From assembly GCA_017436865.1 (NCBI GenBank), contig JAFSCH010000032.1:1-64000 (forward strand): a stretch of 64,000 nucleotides of DNA, in the 5' to 3' direction. A program made the position numbers and the translations under genes. The notes beneath the pieces were generated by a model, which was not told the origin of the DNA, did not search any database, and was given only the letters and a program-made list of their open reading frames with translations. Below, one piece after another: positions 1 to 7,585 of the stretch. Origin of the DNA: Lachnospiraceae bacterium. Lineage in GTDB: Bacteria > Bacillota > Clostridia > Lachnospirales > Lachnospiraceae. Numbering within the stretch: position 1 is the stretch's first letter; every line of letters begins with the position of its first letter.

Positions 1-15
1 AGGCAAATAAAATGA

Positions 16-145
16 GGCTCTTTAGAGCCAGCCAGTGACCGTAGTGCGGAAGGCGAATCTTCAGAGCCTCTTTAGAGGCAAGCAGGGAACAGCGGCTTAT
101 AGCCGCAGAGCAAACCACCGGCTAAGCCGGTGGTACTGATTTGCC
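16..145 (+). ncRNA. Candidate HEARO/omega-RNA-like structured RNA, no nuclease gene beside it
   Basis: Four perfect hairpins follow one another: 16-29 (GGCTCT/AGAGCC), 66-79 (GCCTCT/AGAGGC), 92-106 (GCGGCT/AGCCGC) and 114-134 (10-bp arms starting ACCACCGGCT). Bases 2-8 are complementary to 139-145, which could close the fold. The block starts directly after ATGA (12-15) and contains GACCGTAG (37-44). From memory, HEARO RNAs (omega RNAs of IscB nucleases) sit 3' of ATGA/GTGA and carry a similar core; this is recollection, not a search. No IscB or TnpB frame follows; the next gene is rubrerythrin, so it would be a solitary copy. The alternative is the hairpin-rich end of an IS200/IS605 element or a MITE. 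Confidence 0.45.
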
Positions 146-194
146 CGTTAGTACTGTTCTAATTCTCAATTTTATGTAAAATATAAAAAAACTC

Positions 195-222
195 TTGCCA
201 AAAGTAAAATTTTTGTTATAAT
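195..222 (+). promoter_or_regulatory. Sigma-A promoter of rubrerythrin gene
   Basis: TTGCCA at 195-200 and TATAAT at 217-222 are separated by 16 bp, about 50 bp upstream of the rubrerythrin start. Confidence 0.7.
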
Positions 223-275
223 TAAATAGTAATAATTCCTATTATTAATGTGTGATAATTGAAAGGAGAAATAAA

Positions 276-827
276 ATGAGTCAGTCAAAAAAGAATCCGT
301 ATGCAGGTACAAAAACAGAGAAGAATCTTTGGGAAGCTTTTGCAGGAGAATCCCAGGCAAGAAATAAATATACTTATTTTGCTTCTGTAGCGAAGAAAGC
401 AGGCTATGAGCAGATTGCAGCTTTATTTTTAAAGACAGCAGAGAATGAGAAAGAACATGCTAAGATGTGGTTTAAGGCATTAGGTGAGTTAGGAGATACA
501 GCAGAGAATCTTCTTCATGCAGCAGAGGGAGAGAATGCAGAGTGGACTGATATGTATGAACGTATGGCACAGGATGCTGAGGAAGAAGGATTTCCAGAGC
601 TAGCAGCAAAGTTTAGAGGTGTTGCTGCAATTGAGAAGCTCCATGAAGAAAGATATCGCGCATTACTTCATAACGTAGAGGTTATGCAGGTGTTTGAAAA
701 GAGTGGTGTAACGATGTGGGAATGCCGTAACTGCGGTCATGTAGTGGTAGGACTTAAGGCACCTGAGGTTTGCCCTGTATGTAATCATCCACAGAGCTAC
801 TTTGAAGTTAGAAATGAAAATTACTAG
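276..827 (+). CDS. rbr: Rubrerythrin
   Basis: A 183-residue diiron/rubredoxin protein that reduces hydrogen peroxide in the cytoplasm of anaerobes. The N-terminal ferritin-like four-helix domain shows the iron-ligand motifs around E20, ENEKEH (57-61) and ExxH (E120/H123). The C-terminal rubredoxin domain binds one iron through CxxC (C150, C153) and CPxC (C166, C169). The start at 276 is chosen because AGGAG (264-268) lies 7 bp upstream; an in-frame GTG at 252 has no ribosome site. It appears monocistronic, with its own promoter and terminator, as expected for a stress gene. Confidence 0.97.
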   Translation: MSQSKKNPYAGTKTEKNLWEAFAGESQARNKYTYFASVAKKAGYEQIAALFLKTAENEKEHAKMWFKALGELGDTAENLLHAAEGENAEWTDMYERMAQDAEEEGFPELAAKFRGVAAIEKLHEERYRALLHNVEVMQVFEKSGVTMWECRNCGHVVVGLKAPEVCPVCNHPQSYFEVRNENY

Positions 828-882
828 TAACGGTAAAGATGTTGGATAGTTATAATTGTTAACATAGAATGTATGAAAAGTG

Positions 883-927
883 CTGGAGTATCTATGAATA
901 CCATTCATAGATGCTCTGGTTTTTTTA
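883..927 (+). terminator. Intrinsic terminator of rubrerythrin
   Basis: A 17-bp stem (884-900 with 903-919, including two G-T pairs) is followed by seven T residues at 920-926. Confidence 0.85.
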
Positions 928-1050
928 TGTAAAAAGTGCTCATACTTGTCTTTTACTTAGAAAAAATATATACTGTTGCTATAGTATGAAAAAATACAAC
1001 AATAAAAGGAACGAAAAAGTTACCTTTATGTTATATAAGGAAAGGAAATT

Positions 1051-2553
1051 ATGATGAGTCAGACATTAGAGAATTTGAAATCGTATTTAAAGCGAATGGA
1101 TCAATATAATCATGTCATGGAGCTGTTGTTCTGGGATATGGAGACGAATACACCAAAGCTTGGCTTCGAAGGTCACGCAGAGGCACTTACTTTTTTCTCA
1201 ACAGAGCAGTTTAAGATGTCAACATCAGAGGAGCTTGGAGCTATGCTTGAGAAATTAGCAAAGCCACAGGAATTTGACGCACTGGATAGCAAGTGGCAGT
1301 TTATTGTAACACGTATGAAACGTGATTTTGATAAGAATAAGCGTATTCCTGCTGAGTTCTATGAAAGCTATGTTATGGCACGTGCGGAGTCGGAGAATGC
1401 ATGGAAGGAAGCTAAGAATGCCAGTGATTACAGTATTTTTGCGCCACATTTAGAGAAGATGATTACAAAGACTCGTGAGATGGCAGCATATACTGACCCA
1501 GGTAAGGAAGTTTATAATGTGTTACTAGATCAGTATGAAGAGGGCATGAACTCAGATACGATGGACAGATTATTTACAGAACTGAAAAAAGAACTGATTC
1601 CATTGGTAAAGCAGATTTTAGCAGCAAAGCAGCCAGATGATAGCAAATTTGCAGGACATTATGATATAGAAGCACAGAAAAAAGTGCAGAAGCTTTTATT
1701 AGATTATATTGGATTTGATTGGAATAAGGGAACGGTTGGAGAAACAGAGCATCCGTTTACGATGAATTTCTCATCAAAGGATGTTCGTGTGACGAATCAT
1801 TTTCATGAGCATGATGCAATTAGCGCTATGTTTTCTGCCATTCATGAAGGTGGACATGCGATTTTTGAACAGCAGGTAAATCCGGACTTTGATGGAACGG
1901 TTGCAGGAAGCTGTAGTAATATGGGAATTCATGAGAGTCAGTCAAGATTCTATGAAAATATATTAGGAAGAAATAAGAACTTTTGGATGCCGATTTATGA
2001 AAAGCTTGGAACTTTGCTTCCACAGTTTCAGAAGATATCACTGGAAGAGTTCTATCAGGAAATTAATCATGTGCGTAATAGTTTTATTCGTATAGATGCG
2101 GATGAACTTACGTATTGTATGCACATTATTCTTCGCTATGAGTTGGAAAAAGCAATTTTCCGTGATGGAGTAAGTGTAGAGGAGTTACCGGCATTATGGA
2201 ATGAAAAAATGCAGGAGTATTTACAGATTATCCCAGGAAATGATGCACAGGGAATTTTACAGGATACCCATTGGTCAGGTGGTTCCTTTGGATATTTTCC
2301 GTCATATTTATTAGGAAGTATATATGATGGCATGTATCTGGATGCGTTACAGGAACAATTAGGAAATGTGGATGATATTTTAAAAGAAGGGCGTATTGCT
2401 GAGATTACCAAATGGCTTGGTGAGCAGATTCATCAATATGGCAATACAAGAACACCAGGAAAGCTAATCGAGGATGTCTGTGGTAAGGAAGTGAGTGCAG
2501 AGCCATTGATTCGACACTTTAAGAAGAAGTATTCCGAACTATATGCATTATAA
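1051..2553 (+). CDS. M32 family metallocarboxypeptidase (carboxypeptidase Taq type)
   Basis: A 500-residue cytoplasmic zinc carboxypeptidase, full length for the family, which removes C-terminal residues from peptides. The diagnostic HEGGH zinc motif is at H265-H269; downstream HESQSRFYEN (around 294) supplies the third zinc ligand and HxxEYxxR-like family context, and the C-terminal half contains the conserved substrate-binding DTHWSGGSFGYFPSY stretch. A purine-rich ribosome site (AAGGAAAGG) precedes the start; ATG 1054 is also possible and changes only one residue. It reads into the DUF1275 gene about 40 bp later, so the two may be cotranscribed. Confidence 0.95.
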   Translation: MMSQTLENLKSYLKRMDQYNHVMELLFWDMETNTPKLGFEGHAEALTFFSTEQFKMSTSEELGAMLEKLAKPQEFDALDSKWQFIVTRMKRDFDKNKRIPAEFYESYVMARAESENAWKEAKNASDYSIFAPHLEKMITKTREMAAYTDPGKEVYNVLLDQYEEGMNSDTMDRLFTELKKELIPLVKQILAAKQPDDSKFAGHYDIEAQKKVQKLLLDYIGFDWNKGTVGETEHPFTMNFSSKDVRVTNHFHEHDAISAMFSAIHEGGHAIFEQQVNPDFDGTVAGSCSNMGIHESQSRFYENILGRNKNFWMPIYEKLGTLLPQFQKISLEEFYQEINHVRNSFIRIDADELTYCMHIILRYELEKAIFRDGVSVEELPALWNEKMQEYLQIIPGNDAQGILQDTHWSGGSFGYFPSYLLGSIYDGMYLDALQEQLGNVDDILKEGRIAEITKWLGEQIHQYGNTRTPGKLIEDVCGKEVSAEPLIRHFKKKYSELYAL

Positions 2554-2594
2554 AGAGTTTGCGAGAGTATTATTTGGTAAGGAAGGTTAAACGA

Positions 2595-3302
2595 ATGATA
2601 AGAAATGAAAAACAGATGTCAGATACTTTTTTAAACTGTAGCTTTCTGGCGTTATCAGGTGGATTTCAAGATGCTTATACGTATATTGTGAGGGATAAGG
2701 TGTTTTCCAATGCGCAAACAGGAAATGTAGTTTTGATGAGTCATCATTTATTTATGGGAGAATGGCTTCATGGATTGCAGTATTTGTTTCCACTTATGGC
2801 TTTTGCAATTGGTGTGTTTGTCGCAGAAAGAATTCAGAGTCGATTCCAGTTTGCGAAAAAGCTTCATTGGAGACAAGGAATTTTATTGATTGAGATGGTG
2901 ATTCTAATCATAGTAGGATTTATGCCTCTTTCATGGAACTTGGCAGCAACTTCGTTGGTGTCCTTTGCCTGTGCAATGCAGGTGCAGGCATTTCGAAAGG
3001 TAAATGGTTATCAATATGCGAGTACCATGTGCATTGGTAATCTTAGAAGTGGTACGGCGGCACTTTCCGAATATCTTCGTGAGAAAAAACGAGATCAACT
3101 GCTTCAGACAGTATATTATTTTGGTATTATTTTTGTTTTTGCAATAGGAGCGGGAATAGGAGGAAACCTTTCTCTTCGGTTTGGGGTGCGCACAGTGTGG
3201 TGCTGTGTAATATTATTATGTGTAAGCTTCTTTATTATGGGAAAAAAAGAAATTTACGGTAGCAGGATACGTATGAGAAGAGGCAGAAAGGTGAAGGAGT
3301 AA
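2595..3302 (+). CDS. DUF1275 (YoaK family) integral membrane protein
   Basis: A 235-residue membrane protein with about six hydrophobic segments. It has the family signatures of an early TGNVVLMS segment and a later GNLRSGT segment. The molecular function of the family is not known. The start at 2595 is chosen because AGGAAGG at 2580-2586 is well placed; the longer in-frame reading from TTG 2559 has no ribosome site. It ends 2 bp before tdk, with which it is probably cotranscribed. A transport role is only a guess from topology. Confidence 0.85.
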   Translation: MIRNEKQMSDTFLNCSFLALSGGFQDAYTYIVRDKVFSNAQTGNVVLMSHHLFMGEWLHGLQYLFPLMAFAIGVFVAERIQSRFQFAKKLHWRQGILLIEMVILIIVGFMPLSWNLAATSLVSFACAMQVQAFRKVNGYQYASTMCIGNLRSGTAALSEYLREKKRDQLLQTVYYFGIIFVFAIGAGIGGNLSLRFGVRTVWCCVILLCVSFFIMGKKEIYGSRIRMRRGRKVKE

Positions 3303-3304
3303 CA

Positions 3305-3886
3305 ATGGCAAAGCTATATTATTATTATGGGGCGATGAATAGTTCTAAGACAGCAAATGCGCTAATGACACATTTTAACTATGAAGAAGTAGGACAAAAG
3401 GCATTGCTTTGTAAGACCGAAGCGGATACCAGAGATGGAGTACGAAAGATTCGTTCCAGAATTGGACTTGAGATGGAGTGTATATTATTAAAAGAACTAC
3501 AGCTAATGACAGAGGAACAGATTCGAGATTATGATTGTATTATTGTAGATGAGGTTCAGTTTGCAACAAGAGAACAGATTGATTTTTTGTCAGATATTGT
3601 GGACTTTTTTGATGTGCCAGTGGTATGCTATGGACTTCGGGCCGACTTTCAGAACAATCTTTTTTCGGGAAGTGAGAGATTGATAGCGATTGCAGATTCA
3701 ATTCATGAGATTAAGACAGTATGTTGGTGTGGAAAGAAAGCAACCTGCAATGCGCGGTATAATGAAAAAGGCATTATTCGGGATGGCGAACAGGTCATGC
3801 TAGGGACGAATGACAATTATGTTGCGCTTTGCAGGAAGCATTTTAAACTAGGAATGTTAGGACCCAATATTCAAGTGGAACATTAG
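3305..3886 (+). CDS. tdk: Thymidine kinase, type II
   Basis: A 193-residue kinase that phosphorylates thymidine to dTMP in the salvage pathway. It has the P-loop GAMNSSKT (residues 9-16), the Walker B-like DEVQF, and a C-terminal zinc lasso with CWCGKKATCNARY and a later Cys in CRKHF. Length and domain order are those of bacterial type II enzymes. The start lies 2 bp after the preceding stop, with GGTGAAGGAG as ribosome site. A family 2 repeat with a terminator-like hairpin follows. Confidence 0.97.
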   Translation: MAKLYYYYGAMNSSKTANALMTHFNYEEVGQKALLCKTEADTRDGVRKIRSRIGLEMECILLKELQLMTEEQIRDYDCIIVDEVQFATREQIDFLSDIVDFFDVPVVCYGLRADFQNNLFSGSERLIAIADSIHEIKTVCWCGKKATCNARYNEKGIIRDGEQVMLGTNDNYVALCRKHFKLGMLGPNIQVEH

Positions 3887-3901
3887 AATGTATTTTGAAT
3901 A

Positions 3902-3988
3902 ATAGGAAATTGCTGTAACGTAGAGGTAGTTAAACAAGAATTTCGCTAGAAATTCTTGCTAAAGTGTGTGCGCTGGCACACACTATTT
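3902..3988 (+). repeat. Family 2 dispersed repeat, copy A (two hairpins)
   Basis: The leader at 3902-3933 (ATAGGAAATTGCTGTAACGT...) recurs at 48498, 46188 and, inverted, at 54411-54381. It is followed by hairpin 1 (935-943/950-958, CAAGAATTT) and hairpin 2 (964-971/976-983, GTGTGTGC, loop GCTG) and then TATTTTT, which could act as the terminator of tdk. The repeat overlaps the 3' end of the convergent CYTH gene. Confidence 0.75.
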
Positions 3989-4464
3989 TTGCTCATATTG
4001 GAATTATGGTATTCTGGATTCATGGTAACATCCTCATCAAACCAGTCAGGAGGTAAAAAGGCATTTGCCATTTCTATGCTTGAAAATTCGACCTCTGCCA
4101 TAACAAGTGGAGCAAACGGTGGAGCAAAAACGTCCAGCTCAATAACAAGTTTTGGTGTGAATAATGGTATAAAGTCAGAGGAGAATTGTGGATTCTCTAG
4201 AGGAATCACGTAACGCTTCTTGGAAATGATATTGCCATCAGCTTTTTTGAGTAAATGTTGATAAGAAGTTTTATCAAGCGGCAGGTTGTACTCTTCGCGG
4301 GACATCATGCCGCTTCCTTTGTAGGTTAGATAATAGGAATCATCCTGCTGTCTGACACGAACGACAGGAGCTGTATTCAGATACGCCTGTTCGATAATAT
4401 GACAAGGATAGTTTTCTAGATGTTCAGGTAATTTTTTTAAAGTGAATTTACGTTCTATTTCCAT
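3946..4464 (-). CDS. CYTH domain protein (triphosphate tunnel metalloenzyme)
   Basis: A 172-residue protein starting with the diagnostic ExExK motif (E2, E4, K6), followed by basic and acidic beta-strand residues typical of the CYTH tunnel fold, which binds triphosphates with divalent metal. Members include tripolyphosphatases, thiamine triphosphatases and class IV adenylate cyclases; which applies here cannot be read from sequence. GAGAGG precedes the start. The last dozen residues and the stop codon are encoded inside the hairpins of family 2 repeat copy A, so the C-terminal tail looks repeat-derived. Confidence 0.9.
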   Translation of the reverse strand: MEIERKFTLKKLPEHLENYPCHIIEQAYLNTAPVVRVRQQDDSYYLTYKGSGMMSREEYNLPLDKTSYQHLLKKADGNIISKKRYVIPLENPQFSSDFIPLFTPKLVIELDVFAPPFAPLVMAEVEFSSIEMANAFLPPDWFDEDVTMNPEYHNSNMSKNSVCQRTHFSKNF

Positions 4465-4557
4465 GATAATTCAATACCTCTCTTTGCATTTATTATAATC
4501 TGATTATAGCATTCCCATCTATCGAAAAAAAGTATCGTGTGTTAAAATAACAAAAGA

Positions 4558-4612
4558 TCCTATTGCATGGCAATGTAGTCAAAGTAAATTCGGGATGGAT
4601 TATTGCATAAAG
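4558..4612 (+). repeat. Degenerate family 1 (MITE) fragment
   Basis: A short stretch ending in GGATGGATTATTGCA is identical over 15 bp to the right part of MITE copy 2 (63906-63920 region), and the preceding TTGCATGGCAAT resembles the TTGCACGGCAAT hairpin of copy 1. The terminal repeats are missing. Confidence 0.5.
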
Positions 4613-4619
4613 GAGAGAA

Positions 4620-5177
4620 ATGAGTATGAAAAAAGTGGGTGTATTTTTTGGAACAGGCTTTGAGGAAATTGAAGCTTTAACGGTAGTTGATTTATTACGA
4701 AGAGTTGACGTGGAAACGGTTTGTGTATCGATTGATAATCACAAGCAGGTAATGGGGGCACATGATATCAATGTAGATATGGATGCGGGGATTGATGAGA
4801 TAGATTTTAATACATTGGATATGATTGTATGTCCGGGTGGTATGCCGGGAACAAAAAATCTGGAAGCATGTGAAAAGCTAACCCAACAGATTAAAAAGTT
4901 CTATGATAATGGTAAGCTGATAGGAGCAATCTGCGCGGCACCTATGATTTTTGGACACATGGGCTTGCTTAAGGAGAGAGAGGCATGTATTTATCCGGGA
5001 ATGGAAGAGGAGCTTGTTGGAGCAAAAATAGTATATGATGAGGTGGTGCAGTCGGAGCATGTGATTACCAGTCGTGGTATGGGAACAGCGATTGCGTTTG
5101 GCTTAAAAATCATTGAGAATTTGTTAGATAAAGATACAGCAGACAGCCTTGGTGGAAAAATAGTTTATTATAAATAG
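4620..5177 (+). CDS. DJ-1/PfpI superfamily protein (DJ-1 clade)
   Basis: A 185-residue single-domain protein of the DJ-1 clade. It carries the N-terminal GFEEIE motif with the acidic partner residue and the nucleophile elbow with Cys105 in the GAICAAP segment. DJ-1 homologues have been proposed to be protein or nucleotide deglycases, glyoxalases or redox sensors; no specific role can be inferred here. AAAGGAGAG precedes the ATG. It stands alone, with a convergent gene upstream and a palindromic promoter region downstream. Confidence 0.93.
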   Translation: MSMKKVGVFFGTGFEEIEALTVVDLLRRVDVETVCVSIDNHKQVMGAHDINVDMDAGIDEIDFNTLDMIVCPGGMPGTKNLEACEKLTQQIKKFYDNGKLIGAICAAPMIFGHMGLLKEREACIYPGMEEELVGAKIVYDEVVQSEHVITSRGMGTAIAFGLKIIENLLDKDTADSLGGKIVYYK

Positions 5178-5190
5178 TGATGTGGTGATG

Positions 5191-5236
5191 GCACCGTGTA
5201 CAGTATTTTGACAATACTAGGACACGGTGCTATAAT
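5191..5236 (+). promoter_or_regulatory. Consensus promoter embedded in a 40-bp palindrome, upstream of cheR
   Basis: TTGACA at 5208-5213 and TATAAT at 5231-5236 are 17 bp apart, a perfect sigma-A consensus. The -35 lies at the centre of an inverted repeat with outer arms 5191-5199/5222-5230 (GCACCGTGT/ACACGGTGC) and inner arms 5202-5207/5213-5218 (AGTATT/AATACT). The palindrome could be an operator for an unknown regulator, a terminator for the preceding gene, or both; there is no T-tract after it, which favours an operator. Confidence 0.7.
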
Positions 5237-5306
5237 TATATATTATATTGCATATATTGTCTGAAAAATTAGAAAATAACAAGATTATGGAAAAGAAGGA
5301 AACGTC

Positions 5307-6110
5307 ATGATTACCAATCAGGAATTTGAACGTGTTGTAGGATATATTAAGCGAAAATCGGGAATTGATTTAAGTGAAAAAAAAGTTTTGGTGCAAGGAC
5401 GGCTTGACAATTATATACAAAAGAGCGGATACCGATCCTACAATGAGTTTATGGATTTGGTAGAGAAGTTCCCGACGGGGGCAGAGGCAGAGATTTTACT
5501 GAATGCGTTGACGACGAATCATACTTATTTCTGGCGGGAATATGAACAGTTTCTATATTTTAAGCAGACTGTTTTGCCAAAATTGAAAGAGAAGGAAGTA
5601 TCAACAAAAGATTGGAGAATCTGGTGTGCGGCATCTTCTTCCGGGGAGGAGCCATATACGCTTGCGATGCTGTGTCTGGATTTTTTAGGTTTGGAGCATC
5701 TGGAATGGGATACAACGATTTTAGCTACAGACATTGATACGAATGTTTTGGAAAAGGCGGTTCGCGGAGTTTATACGAAGGATTCGGTGGAAAATCTGCC
5801 ACATCAGTATGTTAGGAGATTTTTTAGACCATTAAATGAGAATGAATATCAAGTACGTGATGATTTAAAACGACAGGTAATCTTTCGGAAGTTCAATCTG
5901 ATGGAGCCGATTCCATTCAAAAAGAAATTGCATGTTGTTTTTCTAAGAAATGTAATGATATATTTTGATGAAAAAACGAAGGCTAGACTTTTGGAAAATA
6001 TATATGACAAGATGGAACCGGGAGGATATCTTTTTATTGGTTCGACAGAGTCCATCAGCCAGTGTCATGGTAAATTCCGATATATAAAACCTTCCATATA
6101 TAGAAAGTAA
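5307..6110 (+). CDS. cheR: CheR protein-glutamate O-methyltransferase
   Basis: A 267-residue S-adenosylmethionine-dependent methyltransferase that methylates glutamates of chemoreceptors. The N-terminal helical CheR_N domain (about 1-75) is followed by the catalytic Rossmann domain with the GEEPYTLAM SAM motif, the ATDID segment and the late FLRNVMIYF and GYLFIGSTES motifs. There is no TPR extension. It is the first gene of the sensory cluster and its stop lies 11 bp before cheB. The start follows AAAAGAAGGAAACGTC. Confidence 0.96.
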   Translation: MITNQEFERVVGYIKRKSGIDLSEKKVLVQGRLDNYIQKSGYRSYNEFMDLVEKFPTGAEAEILLNALTTNHTYFWREYEQFLYFKQTVLPKLKEKEVSTKDWRIWCAASSSGEEPYTLAMLCLDFLGLEHLEWDTTILATDIDTNVLEKAVRGVYTKDSVENLPHQYVRRFFRPLNENEYQVRDDLKRQVIFRKFNLMEPIPFKKKLHVVFLRNVMIYFDEKTKARLLENIYDKMEPGGYLFIGSTESISQCHGKFRYIKPSIYRK

Positions 6111-6121
6111 TGGGAGGGCGT

Positions 6122-7129
6122 ATGAGAGAGTTAAAAGTTTTGCTGGTAGCAGGTTCTTATGGGTTGAGTAAGACATTGAAGAAGATTTTAGAAGCTGATA
6201 AGGAACTTATTGTTGTTGCAGAAGCGAATAATGCATATGATGCAAGGGACAAGATTCTAGAGTGTAAGCCGGATGTTATGTTACTAAGCCATGATTTACC
6301 AAGAATGTCGGGTATTACTTTTTTGGAAAGATTAATGCCACAATTTCCGATTCCAACTGTGGTTATTGCATCAAAAGAGAAGAAAGAAGTAGCGTATGAA
6401 GCAGGAGCGAGAGATGTAGTAATATTTGAAGAGTCGGGCGTTGAGGCGTACAAGCCACTTTTTAAAGAGGGTATACCTAAGAGACTTCATCAGGCGTTGT
6501 ATCCGGGACTTGATAAGCATAGTGTTAATAATATGTTTCGCCCAAAGGGAGATTGGAAAAATCTGGTTATTGCAATGGGAGCTTCTACAGGCGGAACAGA
6601 AGCGATACATAAGGTAATCCGGGAATTGCATAAGGATATACCAGGGATAGTTATGGTGCAGCATATGCCGGTAGGATTTACGGCAATGTATGCGGATCGG
6701 TTGAATAATGAATGCGAAGTAGACGTAAAGGAAGCAAAGTCCGGTGATATTGTCAGTGCGGGACAGGTTCTTTTGGCACCGGGAGACAAACACATGCGTT
6801 TGGTTAAGGTAAATGGTGTTTATCAGGTGGATTGCAGAACAGGACCTAAGGTAAGTGGTCATTGTCCATCGGTAGATGTTTTATTTGAATCGGTTGCAAA
6901 GACTGCAGGCAAGGATGCAATAGGCGTTTTGATGACAGGAATGGGAAGAGATGGAGCCAAAGGGCTTTTAGAAATGAAAAAAAAGGGGGCAGTTACCATA
7001 GGGCAGGATGAAAGTACATGTGTTGTATATGGTATGCCCAGAGAAGCATATGAGATTGGCGCAGTAAATTATCAAGTGCCGTTGGGACAAATTGCTCAGA
7101 AACTGTATTACATTTTAGGAAAAAAGTAA
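6122..7129 (+). CDS. cheB: CheB methylesterase with degenerate receiver domain
   Basis: A 335-residue two-domain protein. The C-terminal methylesterase domain, which removes methyl groups from receptors, is intact: GASTGG with Ser155, QHMP with the catalytic His, and GMGRDGA with the catalytic Asp. The N-terminal receiver is degenerate: the acidic pair normally at positions 10-11 is Ala-Gly, the phosphoacceptor position (Asp56 in E. coli numbering) is Ser56 in LLSHDLPRM, and the conserved Lys is also absent. Activation by CheA-type phosphorylation is therefore unlikely. The start at 6122 uses GGGAGGG (6112-6118), a rather close site; ATG 6110, overlapping the cheR stop, is the alternative. 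Confidence 0.93.
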   Translation: MRELKVLLVAGSYGLSKTLKKILEADKELIVVAEANNAYDARDKILECKPDVMLLSHDLPRMSGITFLERLMPQFPIPTVVIASKEKKEVAYEAGARDVVIFEESGVEAYKPLFKEGIPKRLHQALYPGLDKHSVNNMFRPKGDWKNLVIAMGASTGGTEAIHKVIRELHKDIPGIVMVQHMPVGFTAMYADRLNNECEVDVKEAKSGDIVSAGQVLLAPGDKHMRLVKVNGVYQVDCRTGPKVSGHCPSVDVLFESVAKTAGKDAIGVLMTGMGRDGAKGLLEMKKKGAVTIGQDESTCVVYGMPREAYEIGAVNYQVPLGQIAQKLYYILGKK

Positions 7130-7173
7130 CTATGTAGGGAATGATTATGGAAAAATAGAAAGGCGGGAAAAAG

Positions 7174-7566
7174 ATGAGAATCTTAATTGCAGAGGATGAT
7201 TTTGCAAGTAGAAAGGTTATATTAAAATTTTTGTCAGTGTATGGTGAATGTGATGTTACCGTTGATGGAATGGAAGCAGTAGATGCTTTTATGATGGCAT
7301 TAGAGGAAGATAATCCTTATGATCTTATCTGCTTGGATGTTATGATGCCGGTTATGGATGGTTATCAGGCACTCAAGAGCATTCGCGAGATTGAAAAGGA
7401 ACATGGTATTGCGGAAGATGATATGGCGAAGATTATTATGACGACGGCATTAAATGAAGAGAAGAATGTGAAGAAAGCATTTGAGCTTGGCTGTACAGTA
7501 TATTGTGCAAAGCCAATTGACATGGCTAAACTAAGGAGCACTTTAGAGATGTTGGAGCTTATTTAG
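7174..7566 (+). CDS. Single-domain response regulator (CheY-like)
   Basis: A 130-residue stand-alone receiver. All phosphorylation residues are present: acidic pocket E7/D8/D9, phosphoacceptor D55 in CLDVMMP, switch Thr in IMTTA (90-91) and Lys113 in CAKPI. With no output domain it must act by protein contact, as CheY does on flagellar switches or CheY-like regulators do on pili. No flagellar gene is in the window. AAAGGCGGG precedes the start. It sits between cheB and cheW in the same operon. Confidence 0.95.
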   Translation: MRILIAEDDFASRKVILKFLSVYGECDVTVDGMEAVDAFMMALEEDNPYDLICLDVMMPVMDGYQALKSIREIEKEHGIAEDDMAKIIMTTALNEEKNVKKAFELGCTVYCAKPIDMAKLRSTLEMLELI

Positions 7567-7585
7567 CGAAGTATGGGGGATTCGG

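Noticed and set aside
6371..6862. 163-residue minus-strand frame in cheB
   Set aside because: It lies opposite conserved CheB codons and has no family features; codon shadow.
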